From Streptomyces wuyuanensis (lineage in GTDB: Bacteria; Actinomycetota; Actinomycetes; Streptomycetales; Streptomycetaceae): a stretch of 64,000 bases of DNA. Position 1 is the first letter of the stretch, and every line of letters starts with the position of its first letter. This document shows positions 46,439 through 55,563 of this stretch, one piece after another. The notes below the pieces were generated by a model. It had not been told where the DNA came from. It made no database searches and saw only the letters and a program-made list of their open reading frames with translations. Both the position numbers and the translations under genes were made by a program. The DNA is taken from the NCBI RefSeq assembly GCF_900103455.1, contig NZ_FNHI01000013.1, forward strand, positions 1-64,000, in the 5' to 3' direction.

Positions 46439-47577
46439 GGCAGCTCCGCGGTGACGACGGTGGGACCACCGGGAGGGCTGTGGACCGCGAGCCGGCCGTC
46501 GAGGGCGGCGACCCGGCTCGCCAGCCCCGTGAGTCCGCCGCCCGACGGGTCGGCGCCGCCGCGGCCGTCGTCCTCGACCCGCAGTCGCAGCGGGCCGGCC
46601 GCGCCGTCGCGGCTGAGGCTGACGCCGATGCGGGTGGCGCCGGAGTGCTTCACGACATTGGTGACCGTCTCGGAGACGACGTAGTAGGCGACGGTCTCGA
46701 CCGTTCTCGCGAGACCCGCTCCGTTCACCGCGTACTCCAGGGTGAGGGGCAGCGGGGTGCGTTCCGCAACGGTTTCCAGGGCCGCCCTGAGACCGGCCTC
46801 GTCGAGGACCGCCGGATGGATCCGCCAGGCCACGTCCCGGAGTTCGGCCACCGCACGGCGGCTCTCCTCGTGTGCCTGGCGCAGCAGTTCACCGGCGCGC
46901 TCCGGGTCGCGGCTGCGGCGTGCGCGGCCCAGCAGCATGCCGAGGGCGACGAGCCGCTGCTGGACGCCGTCGTGCAGATCGCGTTCGATGCGGCGGCGTT
47001 CGTCGTCGACGGCGGAGAGGACACCGGCCCTGGTGGTCGCGAGCTGCGCGATCCGCCGCTCCAGCCGGTCCTGCGGGCTCGGTCCGAGGAAGTGCCGCGC
47101 CAGTTGGCCCTCGAGGAGCGCCACGCCGAAGATCCCCTGAGCGGCGAGGAAGAGGAGCAGGAACCCGGCCAGGCTGGTCACGGCCACCAGTCCGAGGTAC
47201 TTGATGTCGGTGACCAGCCAGCCCCAGAAGACGAAGCTGCCGTAGGCCAGTCCGATGGCGGCGCAGCCGAGCACCACGCCGCCGAGCAGGCCGAGGGGGC
47301 AGCGTGCGGCCAGGTAACGCGTCCCCTGTCCGTTCCCGTGCGCGGGCGGGACCGGCACGGCGAGGAACCGGGCGAGCCGCCGGCGCTCCATCGCCGTCAG
47401 GCGACCGCCCGCCGCGCCTGCCCGGCGCAGTGCCGCCCGCCGCCCGCGCGGCCAGGCGAGCACCGGGAGGAGGGCCAGGCCGGCGAGGACGAAGAAGAGC
47501 AGTTCGGCGACGGCGGTGGCGGCGCCGAGAGCGAGTCCGACCGCGTACCACGCCCCCCGTACGGCGATGTCCTTCAT
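46429..47577 (-). CDS. Sensor histidine kinase (HisKA_3 type)
   Basis: From ATG 47577 the kinase has 382 residues; the open frame reaches GTG 47811 through a repetitive Gly/Arg/Asp-rich stretch with no ribosome site. About four membrane helices lie between residues 8 and 150. The dimerisation box RRRIERDLHDGVQQRLVALG holds the phospho-acceptor H202. The ATPase part has the N box (TNVVKHSGATRI) and G boxes (VEDDGRGGADP, GLTGLASRV). It signals to the overlapping response regulator. Confidence 0.9.
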   Translation of the reverse strand: MKDIAVRGAWYAVGLALGAATAVAELLFFVLAGLALLPVLAWPRGRRAALRRAGAAGGRLTAMERRRLARFLAVPVPPAHGNGQGTRYLAARCPLGLLGGVVLGCAAIGLAYGSFVFWGWLVTDIKYLGLVAVTSLAGFLLLFLAAQGIFGVALLEGQLARHFLGPSPQDRLERRIAQLATTRAGVLSAVDDERRRIERDLHDGVQQRLVALGMLLGRARRSRDPERAGELLRQAHEESRRAVAELRDVAWRIHPAVLDEAGLRAALETVAERTPLPLTLEYAVNGAGLARTVETVAYYVVSETVTNVVKHSGATRIGVSLSRDGAAGPLRLRVEDDGRGGADPSGGGLTGLASRVAALDGRLAVHSPPGGPTVVTAELPCA

Positions 47578-47892
47578 CCCGCCGGGCCCCTGGTCACCCG
47601 CTTCTCCCCGGTCCCCGGCCCCCTGGTCACCTGCTTCTCCCCGGTCCCCCGGCCGCTCGTCCCTCATCGCCCCACGGTCCCCCGGCCCCTCGCTTCCCAC
47701 GGCTCCCCGCCCTTCCCCGCCCCTGCGTCTGGCCGGTCCCGTCCTCCGTCCTCGCTCATCGCGGCCCCGCGGGGCGCTGCGTCCGGTCGGCCCGGCCTCG
47801 TGACCGGTCACGCTAACGGGCCGTCACTCCCCCGCGCACTGCGGAAAACCGCAGTTCTGCCCGCCGGATCTCCACAGGACGATGTGCGGTCG

Positions 47893-47911
47893 CCTTCAGG
47901 GTCCCTTCAGG
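47893..47911 (+). promoter_or_regulatory. Direct repeat CCTTCAGG in the dedA promoter
   Basis: CCTTCAGG occurs at 47893-47900 and 47904-47911, 11 bases apart (one helical turn), followed by a TAGCGT box about 12 bases later and the gene start at 47935. Direct repeats at this spacing are typical for tandem binding by OmpR-type regulators. Binding is inferred. Confidence 0.5.
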
Positions 47912-47934
47912 TCCGCTCTCCTAGCGTGGCGGCC

Positions 47935-48597
47935 ATGGACCCGATGATCGTGCGCGCCGCCGCGGACCCGATGCCCGACGGCGGCGCACCGGGCTGGATC
48001 AACAGCCTCATGGACACTCTGGGCGCGCCCGGTGCGGGCATCGCCGTGGCCTTGGAGAACCTCTTCCCGCCGATACCCAGCGAGGTGATCCTGCCGCTGG
48101 CGGGGTTCGCCTCGGCGACCGGACGGATGGACCTGTTCGCCGCGCTGCTGTGGACGACGCTCGGCTCCGTCGTGGGCGCGCTCGCGCTGTACGGGGTCGG
48201 GGCGATGCTCGGCCGGGACCGTACGGTGGCGATCGCGGCCCGGCTGCCCCTGGTGAAGGTGACGGACATCGAACGGACCGAGGCGTGGTTCGCCCGCCAC
48301 GGCACGAAGGCCGTGTTCTTCGGCCGGATGATCCCGGTCTTCCGCAGTCTGATCTCGGTACCGGCGGGCATCGAACGCATGCCGCTGCCCGTGTTCCTGA
48401 CGCTGACGACGCTCGGCAGCGCGCTGTGGAACACGGCGTTCGTCCTCGCCGGGTACGCGCTCGGCGACAACTGGACGCAGGTGTCGGGGTACGTCGACGC
48501 CTATTCGAAGGTGGTGCTGGTCGCCGCGCTGGGCGCGGCGGTGCTGTTCGTGGCGGTACGGCTGCTGCGGCCGGGGAAGGGCGCGCGCCGCGCCTGA
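47935..48597 (+). CDS. DedA-family membrane protein
   Basis: A 220-residue integral membrane protein of the DedA/SNARE-associated family, linked to undecaprenyl-phosphate or lipid flipping and membrane homeostasis. Family marks are ALENLFPPIPSEVILPLAGF, then FARHGTKAVFFGRMIPVFRS and LISVPAGIERMPLPVFLTLT. Several membrane helices follow and the tail is basic. It is divergent from the two-component operon. Confidence 0.92.
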   Translation: MDPMIVRAAADPMPDGGAPGWINSLMDTLGAPGAGIAVALENLFPPIPSEVILPLAGFASATGRMDLFAALLWTTLGSVVGALALYGVGAMLGRDRTVAIAARLPLVKVTDIERTEAWFARHGTKAVFFGRMIPVFRSLISVPAGIERMPLPVFLTLTTLGSALWNTAFVLAGYALGDNWTQVSGYVDAYSKVVLVAALGAAVLFVAVRLLRPGKGARRA

Positions 48598-48654
48598 CCC
48601 TCCCCGGGCGTACGTCCGGGCCGGCGGAAGGCCACGCGCGCCGCCCCGGCGGGT

Positions 48655-48727
48655 GCCGGTCCGCGCCCGTACCCCTGTGACCCGGCCCGGTCGCCGGTCC
48701 GCGCCCGTACCCCTGTGACCCGGCCCG
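48655..48727 (+). repeat. 35-bp direct repeat, two copies
   Basis: Positions 48655-48689 and 48693-48727 are identical over 35 bases (starting GCCGGTCCGCGCCC), with a 38-base step and a degenerate third start near 48749. They are in the non-coding gap between dedA and the HAD gene. Probably slippage-born; no function is evident. Confidence 0.75.
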
Positions 48728-48796
48728 TGCCTCCGAACCGGCCCGGTCGCCGGTCCGTGCCCGCGGCCGCGTACCGGGGCGCCGCCGCCGGCCCGT

Positions 48797-49774
48797 CTAC
48801 AGTGCGGCCGGCGTCTCCGCCGCACCGGGTGCCGGCACCGTCGGCCGGGCCGTCCCGTCGGCGGCGGGCGCGGCGACGCCCGTCGTGCCCGCGGCGGCGC
48901 CGGCCGCGGGCGCTTCCGCCCGGAACTCCGCCCGTACCTCTACCGGTTCGGCGTCAGCGTCCCCGACCGCGCGCGTGACCGTCGCGGTGAAACGGCGCAG
49001 GATCTCCTCACCCGCCCCGACCCCCCGCTCTGCGAGCGCCGTCACATGGCGCGGCGCCCAGCCGGTGTCGGCGAGTTCACCGTGGCCCGGGCGCCAGGCG
49101 TGGTCCGCGGCCAGCAGGAGATCGGCGTCGAGGAGGGAGTCGCCCGCCGCGAGGACGCGTTCGGCCCCGGTGCGGCGCGCGAGTTCGCGGACCGCCGCGC
49201 TCTTGGTGAGCGGCTTCGGCACGGCGTAGATCTTGCGGCCCTGCAGTGAGACCGTCCAGCCCTTCGTCTCCGCCCAGGCCGACAGCTCCGCGGTCCAGCC
49301 GTCCGGTAGCAGCGAGCGCTCCACGACGAGATAGGCGAAGAGGTCCTCGGCGACCCGCTCCTTGAGCAGCCACGCCGGGTCCGCCGCCGCGAGCAGATGG
49401 GCGCGGACCTCGGCGAGCGAGGCGCACTCGTCCGCGAGCCTGGCGCCGACCGCGCGCTGCCAGTCGCGGTCGGACTCGCCGTCGACCAGCAGATGGCCGC
49501 CGTTCGCGCAGATCGCGTAGCGGGGAGCGGGGCCGGGGAGCCGGATCCGGCCGTACTGCTCGCGGGTGCGGGTGGTGGTCGGTACGAACACGGCGTGGTC
49601 CGCGAGTTCGGTGAGCAGTACGGCGGCGGCCTCCGTCATGTACGACAGCGGCTTGCGCTCGTACACCTCGACGCACAGCAGCCGGGGCGCCAAGGCGTCG
49701 GGGACGGTCAGCTGCAGCGCGGCCGCCGAGTAGATGAGCGTCCGGTCGAGGTCGCTGGTGATCAGGGAGGTCAC
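48797..49774 (-). CDS. HAD-family phosphatase of the Ter module
   Basis: A 325-residue hydrolase. HAD motif I is ITSDLDRTLIYS (nucleophile D near residue 8, acid two residues later), motif II PTTTRTREQY, a conserved lysine in KPLTKSAAVREL, and motif IV AAGDSLLDADLLLAAD. The C-terminal 60 residues are Ala/Pro-rich and look disordered. It overlaps the PRTase gene by four bases. Such HAD enzymes accompany TerD systems and are thought to act on a nucleotide-like product. Confidence 0.9.
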   Translation of the reverse strand: MTSLITSDLDRTLIYSAAALQLTVPDALAPRLLCVEVYERKPLSYMTEAAAVLLTELADHAVFVPTTTRTREQYGRIRLPGPAPRYAICANGGHLLVDGESDRDWQRAVGARLADECASLAEVRAHLLAAADPAWLLKERVAEDLFAYLVVERSLLPDGWTAELSAWAETKGWTVSLQGRKIYAVPKPLTKSAAVRELARRTGAERVLAAGDSLLDADLLLAADHAWRPGHGELADTGWAPRHVTALAERGVGAGEEILRRFTATVTRAVGDADAEPVEVRAEFRAEAPAAGAAAGTTGVAAPAADGTARPTVPAPGAAETPAAL

Positions 49775-52302
49775 TGGGCCGCCACCGCCTTTCCGTCGGC
49801 TCCGGTCGCACCGCGGGTGAAGCGGGGGTGGATCAGGCCGACGCAGCTGTAGGGCAGGTCGTCGGCCTCTTCGACGGGCACGCCGCGCTGTTCGGCGAGC
49901 ATGCGTACGTGGTCCAGGTCGGCGCCCGCGCCGCGCTTGGCGAGGATCTTCCAGGGGACGCGGCGCAGCAGTACCCGGGTGGTCTCGCCGACGCCGGGCT
50001 TGACGAGGTTGACGTCGTGGATGCCGTACTCCTCGCTGATCCGCTCCACCGCCGCCCAGCCCGCCCAGGTGGGGGCGCGGTCCGCGGACAGCAGTTCCTT
50101 GACGTCGGCGTCGACGGCGTCGGTCACCTCGTCGAAACGTGCCTCGACGGTGTCGAGGAAGTGGCCGGACACATCGGCCGCGGCCAGCTCGCGGTAGTAC
50201 TTCGCGCCGTGGAAGTCGTGCGGCCCGACCAGGTCGGTGCGCAGGACCGTGCGCGAGATCAACCCGGACACCGTGGAGTTGAGGCAGGCGGAGGGGATGA
50301 GGAAGTCCTCGCGGGTGCCGTACGTCCGAACGCAGCCACCGGGGTCTGCGAGCACCGCGATCTCCGGGACGAAGCCGTCGAACTCGCCGAGCGCGGCGGC
50401 CAGTTCACGGGTGATGGCGCCCTTTCCGGTCCAGCCGTCGACGAACACCACGTCGGCCGGGTCGTGGTGGGCGGCGAGCCAGCGCAGTGCGTTGGCGTCG
50501 ATGCCGCGGCCGCGGACGATCGAGACCGCGTAGTGCGGCAGGTCCAGGCCGTGGCGGTGGCGGGCCCAGCGGCGCATCAGCACCCCGACCGGTGTACCGG
50601 CGCGGGCCAGCGAGACGAGGACGGGGCGGCGCTCGTGCGGAGGCGTCCCGGGACGGCGCTGGGGGAGTTCGGCGAGGACGGTGTCGGTGACGGCGCCGAC
50701 GGCGCGGGCGATCCGGGCGGCGGAGGTTTCCAGGGCCGCGTGGAACAGCTCCTGGTAGGCGTCGCTTGGCTGGTACTCGACGGGCAGCGATTCGGCGTAG
50801 TGCGCGCCACCGCTCTGTATCGCCTCTTCGCGCTCCTCGGTGGGCGCCTCGAGTTCGACGTCCGAGAGGTCCTGGAGCAGCCAGCCGACCTCGTCGGGCG
50901 CGTAGGAGGAGAACTCGGGTCCGCGGAGCGGCTCGGGCAGCATGGGTTCCCTCTCGGGAGCGGGGAGGTGACTGGGGACGACGGCGAGCACGACGTGCGG
51001 TATGTGCGCGGCGAGCTGGGCGAGCAGTCCGTCCGGGGCGTGCAGGGCGGCCGTGTCGGCGGCCGAGTCGACGACGGCGACGACCGCGTCGAAGCCTCCG
51101 TCGGCGACGTTGTAGGCGTACCGCTCGCCCGGGCCGTCGGCCGGTTCGTCGTGGGCGGGGAACACCAGCCGGGTCCGTATCGCGTAGCCGGGGTCGTCGA
51201 CGGCGAGCACGGGCGAGCGTGTGGTCGTCGAGTAGCGCACCTCGAGCGCGGCGCCGCTCCGCTCCAGTTCGAGCGCGAGCCGCAGCGGCGCGTACATCAG
51301 CTCCTCGAAGCCGAGTACGAGGACCCGCGGGGAGCGGTCCGTCTCCGGCGGCGCGGCGGCCCCGGCCGTACGCGGCCGGGCTCCCCCGGGCTCCGCCGGG
51401 CCGAGGCCGCCCAGGGCCTCGGCGAGGCGCTGCGCCATCGCGGGCAGGGCCGCCTCCAGCTCGGCACGGTGGGCGGGCGTGAAGCCGTGCCGGCCGCCGT
51501 CGGGGACGTGTGCGGGCCAGTCCAGGTCCACGCGCACGACACGAGCGGCGCCCGGGCCGCCGGGTGCGGGAGCGGCGGCTGCGGCCTCATGGGCCGCGAC
51601 CAGGGCCTGGCCCTTCGCGAGGACGCCCTCCGGGAGGCGGACCGTGCCGCCCGCGTGCGCCACCAGGTCGATGCGGGCGTCTATCTCCTGGGCGAAGTCG
51701 TCCAGCCGGCCCAGGTCCTCCGCCGAGCGCATGTCGACGAGGGCGACGATCACGTACCGGCCGCGCGGATGGCGGGCGTGGAGGTCTCGGATGGTGTTCA
51801 GGACGGTGTTGCCGGTGGAGAACTCGTCGTCGACGAGGACCAGCGGCCCCTCGCCTGCCAGCAGCTTCGGGTCCTCGGGCAGCAGCAGGTGCGAGGTGGC
51901 GTGGGAGTGGGACTCCTCGAAACCGCCGGCCCTGCCCACGCCGTCCACGGGGCGGCGCGTGGAGTGCAGGTACGGCGCGAGGGCCAGTCCGTCGGCGACC
52001 GAGTGGCCGAGGCCCGTCGCCGTCTCCGCGTATCCGAGGACGACGGCACGCCCGGCCTCCTCGCGCCCCAGCAGCCCCCGGACGCGCAGGCCGAGCTCGT
52101 ACCCGTGGCCGTACACGACGGAGGGCTTCTGCGGCACGTGCTTGCCGAGCACGTGCGACACCAGCAGGTGCGCGCGTTTCGGATTGCGCCGCAGAGCCAG
52201 GCCGAGCAGCTCCTTCAGCCCGTCGTCGCCGACGAGCTCCACGCCCAGTCGCTGGGAGACCCAGCTGCCCGACCACTCCACTGCTTCGTCTTCCTCCTTC
52301 AT
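49771..52302 (-). CDS. PRTase / TRSP / StiP-like multidomain protein of the Ter module
   Basis: An 843-residue fusion. The N-terminal phosphoribosyltransferase domain has GYAETATGLGHSVADGL and the PRPP loop LVLVDDEFSTGNTVLNT (residues about 160-176). The TRSP domain is marked by RYSTTTRSPVLAVDDPGYAI. The C-terminal third (LVSLARAGTPVGVLMRRWAR; ADVVFVDGWTGKGAITRELA) is a second PRTase-like/StiP region. Comparative work on ter gene clusters described this set as a biosynthetic module for a nucleoside-like metabolite. In other genomes these domains are often separate genes. Confidence 0.88.
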   Translation of the reverse strand: MKEEDEAVEWSGSWVSQRLGVELVGDDGLKELLGLALRRNPKRAHLLVSHVLGKHVPQKPSVVYGHGYELGLRVRGLLGREEAGRAVVLGYAETATGLGHSVADGLALAPYLHSTRRPVDGVGRAGGFEESHSHATSHLLLPEDPKLLAGEGPLVLVDDEFSTGNTVLNTIRDLHARHPRGRYVIVALVDMRSAEDLGRLDDFAQEIDARIDLVAHAGGTVRLPEGVLAKGQALVAAHEAAAAAPAPGGPGAARVVRVDLDWPAHVPDGGRHGFTPAHRAELEAALPAMAQRLAEALGGLGPAEPGGARPRTAGAAAPPETDRSPRVLVLGFEELMYAPLRLALELERSGAALEVRYSTTTRSPVLAVDDPGYAIRTRLVFPAHDEPADGPGERYAYNVADGGFDAVVAVVDSAADTAALHAPDGLLAQLAAHIPHVVLAVVPSHLPAPEREPMLPEPLRGPEFSSYAPDEVGWLLQDLSDVELEAPTEEREEAIQSGGAHYAESLPVEYQPSDAYQELFHAALETSAARIARAVGAVTDTVLAELPQRRPGTPPHERRPVLVSLARAGTPVGVLMRRWARHRHGLDLPHYAVSIVRGRGIDANALRWLAAHHDPADVVFVDGWTGKGAITRELAAALGEFDGFVPEIAVLADPGGCVRTYGTREDFLIPSACLNSTVSGLISRTVLRTDLVGPHDFHGAKYYRELAAADVSGHFLDTVEARFDEVTDAVDADVKELLSADRAPTWAGWAAVERISEEYGIHDVNLVKPGVGETTRVLLRRVPWKILAKRGAGADLDHVRMLAEQRGVPVEEADDLPYSCVGLIHPRFTRGATGADGKAVAAQ

Positions 52303-53465
52303 CAGCCTGCCAGACCCGCGGTCAGCAGCTCCACGAAGCCGACGTCCTCCCGGGCGACGCCGAAGGCCTCGGCGCGCCGGAGAGTGCGCTCCGCCCAGGC
52401 GCGGTGCGGCTTCACCTCGTTCATTTTGTTCGTGTAGGCCGAACGCATCACTCCGCCGCCTCCCCGCTCCGGGCGAAGGACGTCCTGCGCGTCGCTGAAC
52501 TCCTCGTGACTGACCACCGACAGAGCGTGGACTGGCAGCACGTGGGAGGGGTGGATGCAGGTCTTGCCGAGGAGCCCGTTGGCCCGGTCCAGCTCGATCT
52601 CCCGGAGCAGTCCGTCGAGGTCGTGCTCGATCAGTGCCGTGCGCAGTTCCTCGGCCCGCACCTCCATGAAGGGGCTGCGGCGCAGCTGCGGCTTGAACAT
52701 GCGCTCCTGGAGGCGGAAGTACTCCCAGACCGGGCCGGTGATGGTGAAGCCGGTGCCGTCGGAGCGGCCCAGGACGTTGACGACGTCCGCGATGACGTTG
52801 GCGACGATCTGGACGTCGTACGCGGTCATGTCGGGCGGGCGGCGCAGCCCGTAGGCGGAGCAGAAGTCGGTGACACCGAGGCGGAGGGCGAGGATCCGGT
52901 CCCGGTGGCGGCCGACGGAGCGGGCGATACCGGTCAGGGTCTCGTACCGGGTCTCCAGGTGGAGGAGCTCGGGCGATTCGAGCACCGGCATCACGTAGAG
53001 CGTGCGGCCGATCACGGATTCGGCGGCGGAGACGGCCTCCAGGAAGGGGCCGCCGCGCTCCTCGGTGAATTTGGGAAGTACAAAACCGGACAGCAATCGG
53101 CTCGAGGGGCCGAGACGCCGGACCAGGTCCTCGATCTGGCCGGGCTCGCGCACCCGCACGAACAGCAGCGGCGGCTCGGCCCCGCGCACGTCAAGGTCGG
53201 CGAACTGGCGGACGAGGTTGTCCTCGGCGGCGGAGACATCGGCGTCGTCGATGGAATCCTCCAGGCAGAGGACCATGGAGACCACTCCGCGCGCGGCCTG
53301 CTTCAGCACGTCGTCCGCGAGGGCGGGCCGGGTCGCCGGGCTGTAGAGCGTGGCGCCGAGCGCCACGGAGAGCATGCCTGCGGGAGAGCCGGCGTCGAAC
53401 TCGGCCGGCTCCTGATGGAACAGCTCCTTCCGGGCAGTGGCCGGGATATGCCCGAAATGACGCAT
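52302..53465 (-). CDS. CitE/HpcH-like aldolase-lyase of the Ter module
   Basis: A 387-residue protein from ATG 53465 after GGGGGA; the frame is open further upstream without support. A TIM-barrel C-C lyase family is indicated by VSMVLCLEDSIDDADVSAAE, FVRVREPGQIEDL, LSGFVLPKFTEE and GLLGKTCIHPSHVLPVHALS (the metal-binding acids and the C-terminal K-x-C-I-H-P motif). It is the first gene of the leftward operon with the PRTase and HAD genes. The real substrate is unknown. Confidence 0.88.
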   Translation of the reverse strand: MRHFGHIPATARKELFHQEPAEFDAGSPAGMLSVALGATLYSPATRPALADDVLKQAARGVVSMVLCLEDSIDDADVSAAEDNLVRQFADLDVRGAEPPLLFVRVREPGQIEDLVRRLGPSSRLLSGFVLPKFTEERGGPFLEAVSAAESVIGRTLYVMPVLESPELLHLETRYETLTGIARSVGRHRDRILALRLGVTDFCSAYGLRRPPDMTAYDVQIVANVIADVVNVLGRSDGTGFTITGPVWEYFRLQERMFKPQLRRSPFMEVRAEELRTALIEHDLDGLLREIELDRANGLLGKTCIHPSHVLPVHALSVVSHEEFSDAQDVLRPERGGGGVMRSAYTNKMNEVKPHRAWAERTLRRAEAFGVAREDVGFVELLTAGLAG

Positions 53466-53791
53466 GTGAGTCCCCCGTACTGCCTGTGCGGCCCTGTGGT
53501 TTGGGTGGCCGGTAATAGTACGTAGGGACAAGTGTCGCGAGTTCCCCGGCCATATGAAATCCAGGTAACTCGTGCACTTCGGTCCCCGACTCAGACTGCC
53601 CCCTGCCGGCGGGCGACATGCCCGGCAGGGTCCTCGATGTCCGTACGGCCGTACGAGGCGCCACGGGCCCGGGGGAACCGGCGCGGGACGGCAGCGGGGC
53701 GGTGCCGCGCGGGTACGAGCGGGCCGCCCGACCGCGTACGGGCACCCGGGAGCCAACCCCGCGTTGTCCGTACGGGGCGCGGGAGGGCAGG
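53466..53791. other. 326-bp divergent promoter region
   Basis: It lies between the leftward lyase operon and the rightward TerD gene and should hold both promoters. A less GC-rich stretch (about 53510-53535) is the best place for the leftward promoter. No gene is seen. Confidence 0.5.
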
Positions 53792-54640
53792 ATGACGGGC
53801 ATGACGCACGCGATGCCGAAGGGCTCCAACGTTCCGCTGGGAGCGACCTCGATCCGGGCAGTGCTGCGCTGGACACCCGGCGCCGGCGTCCCGGACGTGG
53901 ACGCCTCCGCCCTGCTGCTGGGCACCGACGGCCGTGTGCGCGCCGACGAGGACTTCGTCTTCTACAACCAGCCCAGGCACCCCTCCGGGTTCGTGCGGCT
54001 GCTGCCCAAGAAGCGCACCGCCGAGGGGCTGACCGACACGGTCCAGGCGGACGTCGGCTCGCTCGACGCCTCCGTGGACCAGGTGGTGCTCGCGGCGTCG
54101 TCCGACGGGGGCACGTTCTCCGGGGTCCCGGACCTGCGGATCATGCTGTACGACGCCGCGGTGCCCGACGGAGAGCCGCTGGCCGTGTTCGACGTCCGGG
54201 CCGAGACGGGCGAGGAGACCGCGGTCATCTGCGGCGAGCTGTACCGGCGCGGCGAGGGCTGGAAGTTCCGCGCGGTGGGGCAGGGCTATCCGACCGGGCT
54301 GATCGGTCTGGCCACGGCCTTCGGCATCTCGGTGGACGACAGTGAGCCGTCGGCCGCGACCGCCGGGCCCGCGCCGCAGGCACAGCCCGAGGCGCAGCCA
54401 CAGCCGCAGGCCGAGCCGTCGTACGGCTACCCCCAGCCCGCGTCCCCTGCGGCGCAGCCCGCCTACGGCTACCCCCAGCCGGCCTCCCCCACGACGCAGC
54501 CCGCCTACGGCTACCCGCAGCCGGCCTCTCCGGTGACGCAGCCCGCCTACGGCTACCCCCAGCCGGCAGCCGCGGCCGGTCCCGCGCCGGACCCCGACTT
54601 CCGGCTGCCTCCGATGGGGCCCCAGTTCATCCGGCACTGA
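53792..54640 (+). CDS. TerD-family protein with YGYPQP repeat tail
   Basis: A 282-residue protein; ATG 53792 has GGAGGG five bases upstream. The TerD domain (residues about 8-185) contains VPDVDASALLLGTDGRVRAD, FVFYNQPRHPSGFV and EGWKFRAVGQGYPTGLIGLA, with calcium-binding acids. The C terminus is Gln/Pro-rich with four copies of YGYPQPA, likely a flexible interaction tail. TerD proteins bind calcium and act in tellurite/stress responses at the membrane. Confidence 0.92.
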   Translation: MTGMTHAMPKGSNVPLGATSIRAVLRWTPGAGVPDVDASALLLGTDGRVRADEDFVFYNQPRHPSGFVRLLPKKRTAEGLTDTVQADVGSLDASVDQVVLAASSDGGTFSGVPDLRIMLYDAAVPDGEPLAVFDVRAETGEETAVICGELYRRGEGWKFRAVGQGYPTGLIGLATAFGISVDDSEPSAATAGPAPQAQPEAQPQPQAEPSYGYPQPASPAAQPAYGYPQPASPTTQPAYGYPQPASPVTQPAYGYPQPAAAAGPAPDPDFRLPPMGPQFIRH

Positions 54641-54672
54641 AGCGTGGGGCGGAAGGGGCCTGCGGCAGCGGC

Positions 54673-55410
54673 TCAGGCCTTGGTCTTGTAGCCGCGGCCC
54701 CATTGCAGGCCCCAGCCGTACAGCCGGTCCAGCTCGGCCTGGAAGCCGTAGACGAACTTCACCTCGCGGCGCACGATCAGCTCGCCCTTGACGTTCTCGA
54801 CCATGAACACGGCACACGAGCGGGCCTGCGGGGCGCGCTCGTCCAGTTCGATCTCCACGCGCGGCCCGTTGCTGGGGTAGAGCGTCACCTTGGCGTGCGT
54901 GCGGTCGAAGGCGGGCGTCCGGTCGTAGATGTAGACGAAGAACAGCAGGCGCCTGATCGAGTCCCGGTGGTCCAGGTTGACGAACAGCGTCTCCCCGGAC
55001 GGCGCGCCGAACCGGTCGTCACCGCTGAGGCGGACGTACGGCGGCTCGTTCAGGCTGCCGAAGAAGCTGCCGAGCGGCTGCACCACACCCTTGCTGCCGT
55101 CCGTCATCTCGTACAGGCAGCCGAGGTCGAGGTCCACGTTGACGACGCCCTGGGTGTGCGCCTGCACCACCTCGGGCCGGAAGAGCTTCGACGGATTGCG
55201 CAGCAGCCGCCCGCTCTGCCGGGACCGGCCCTCGATGTCGGAGGTCCGCATCCGCCAGGAGAGGTTGACCCGGAGGTTGCCCGTGGCGGCGCTCTGCTTG
55301 GAGAGCGAGACCTGCGGTCGCCGCTTGGTCAGCTGGATGGAGTTGGTCGAGGCGCTGCCCGAGTCGAACTGCGCTGCCCTGCCGCGCCACAAACCATCCC
55401 AGAACGCCAT
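54673..55410 (-). CDS. TerA-like stress protein
   Basis: A 245-residue protein. It starts MAFWDGLWRGRAAQFDSGSA and has NSIQLTKRRPQVSLSKQ (a TerD-like strand), VNVDLDLGCLYEMTDGSKGV, LSGDDRFGAPSGETLFVNLD and FVYGFQAELDRLYGWGLQWG. This pattern fits the TerA/TerF-related branch. It is convergent with the TerD gene and in the same direction as the DUF475 gene, which lies upstream of it. Confidence 0.85.
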   Translation of the reverse strand: MAFWDGLWRGRAAQFDSGSASTNSIQLTKRRPQVSLSKQSAATGNLRVNLSWRMRTSDIEGRSRQSGRLLRNPSKLFRPEVVQAHTQGVVNVDLDLGCLYEMTDGSKGVVQPLGSFFGSLNEPPYVRLSGDDRFGAPSGETLFVNLDHRDSIRRLLFFVYIYDRTPAFDRTHAKVTLYPSNGPRVEIELDERAPQARSCAVFMVENVKGELIVRREVKFVYGFQAELDRLYGWGLQWGRGYKTKA

Positions 55411-55563
55411 GTCCCACCCCTGACTGCGCCGGCCCTCTCCCGGGGCCGGTCCGGATACACCGCGCGGCCCCGTGACCCGGGGGCCCGGCAGCCGCGCGGG
55501 GCGGCCCGGAGACCATATGCCTCCCGGCCGCCCCGCTGAGAGCGTTCCTCAAAGCCCGCGGTG

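Noticed and set aside
49828..52437. Plus-strand open frame of 869 codons opposite the PRTase/TRSP gene
   Set aside because: The minus-strand frame has clear PRTase and TRSP motifs and normal codon bias; the plus-strand product is low-complexity Val/Gly/Arg-rich with no domain.
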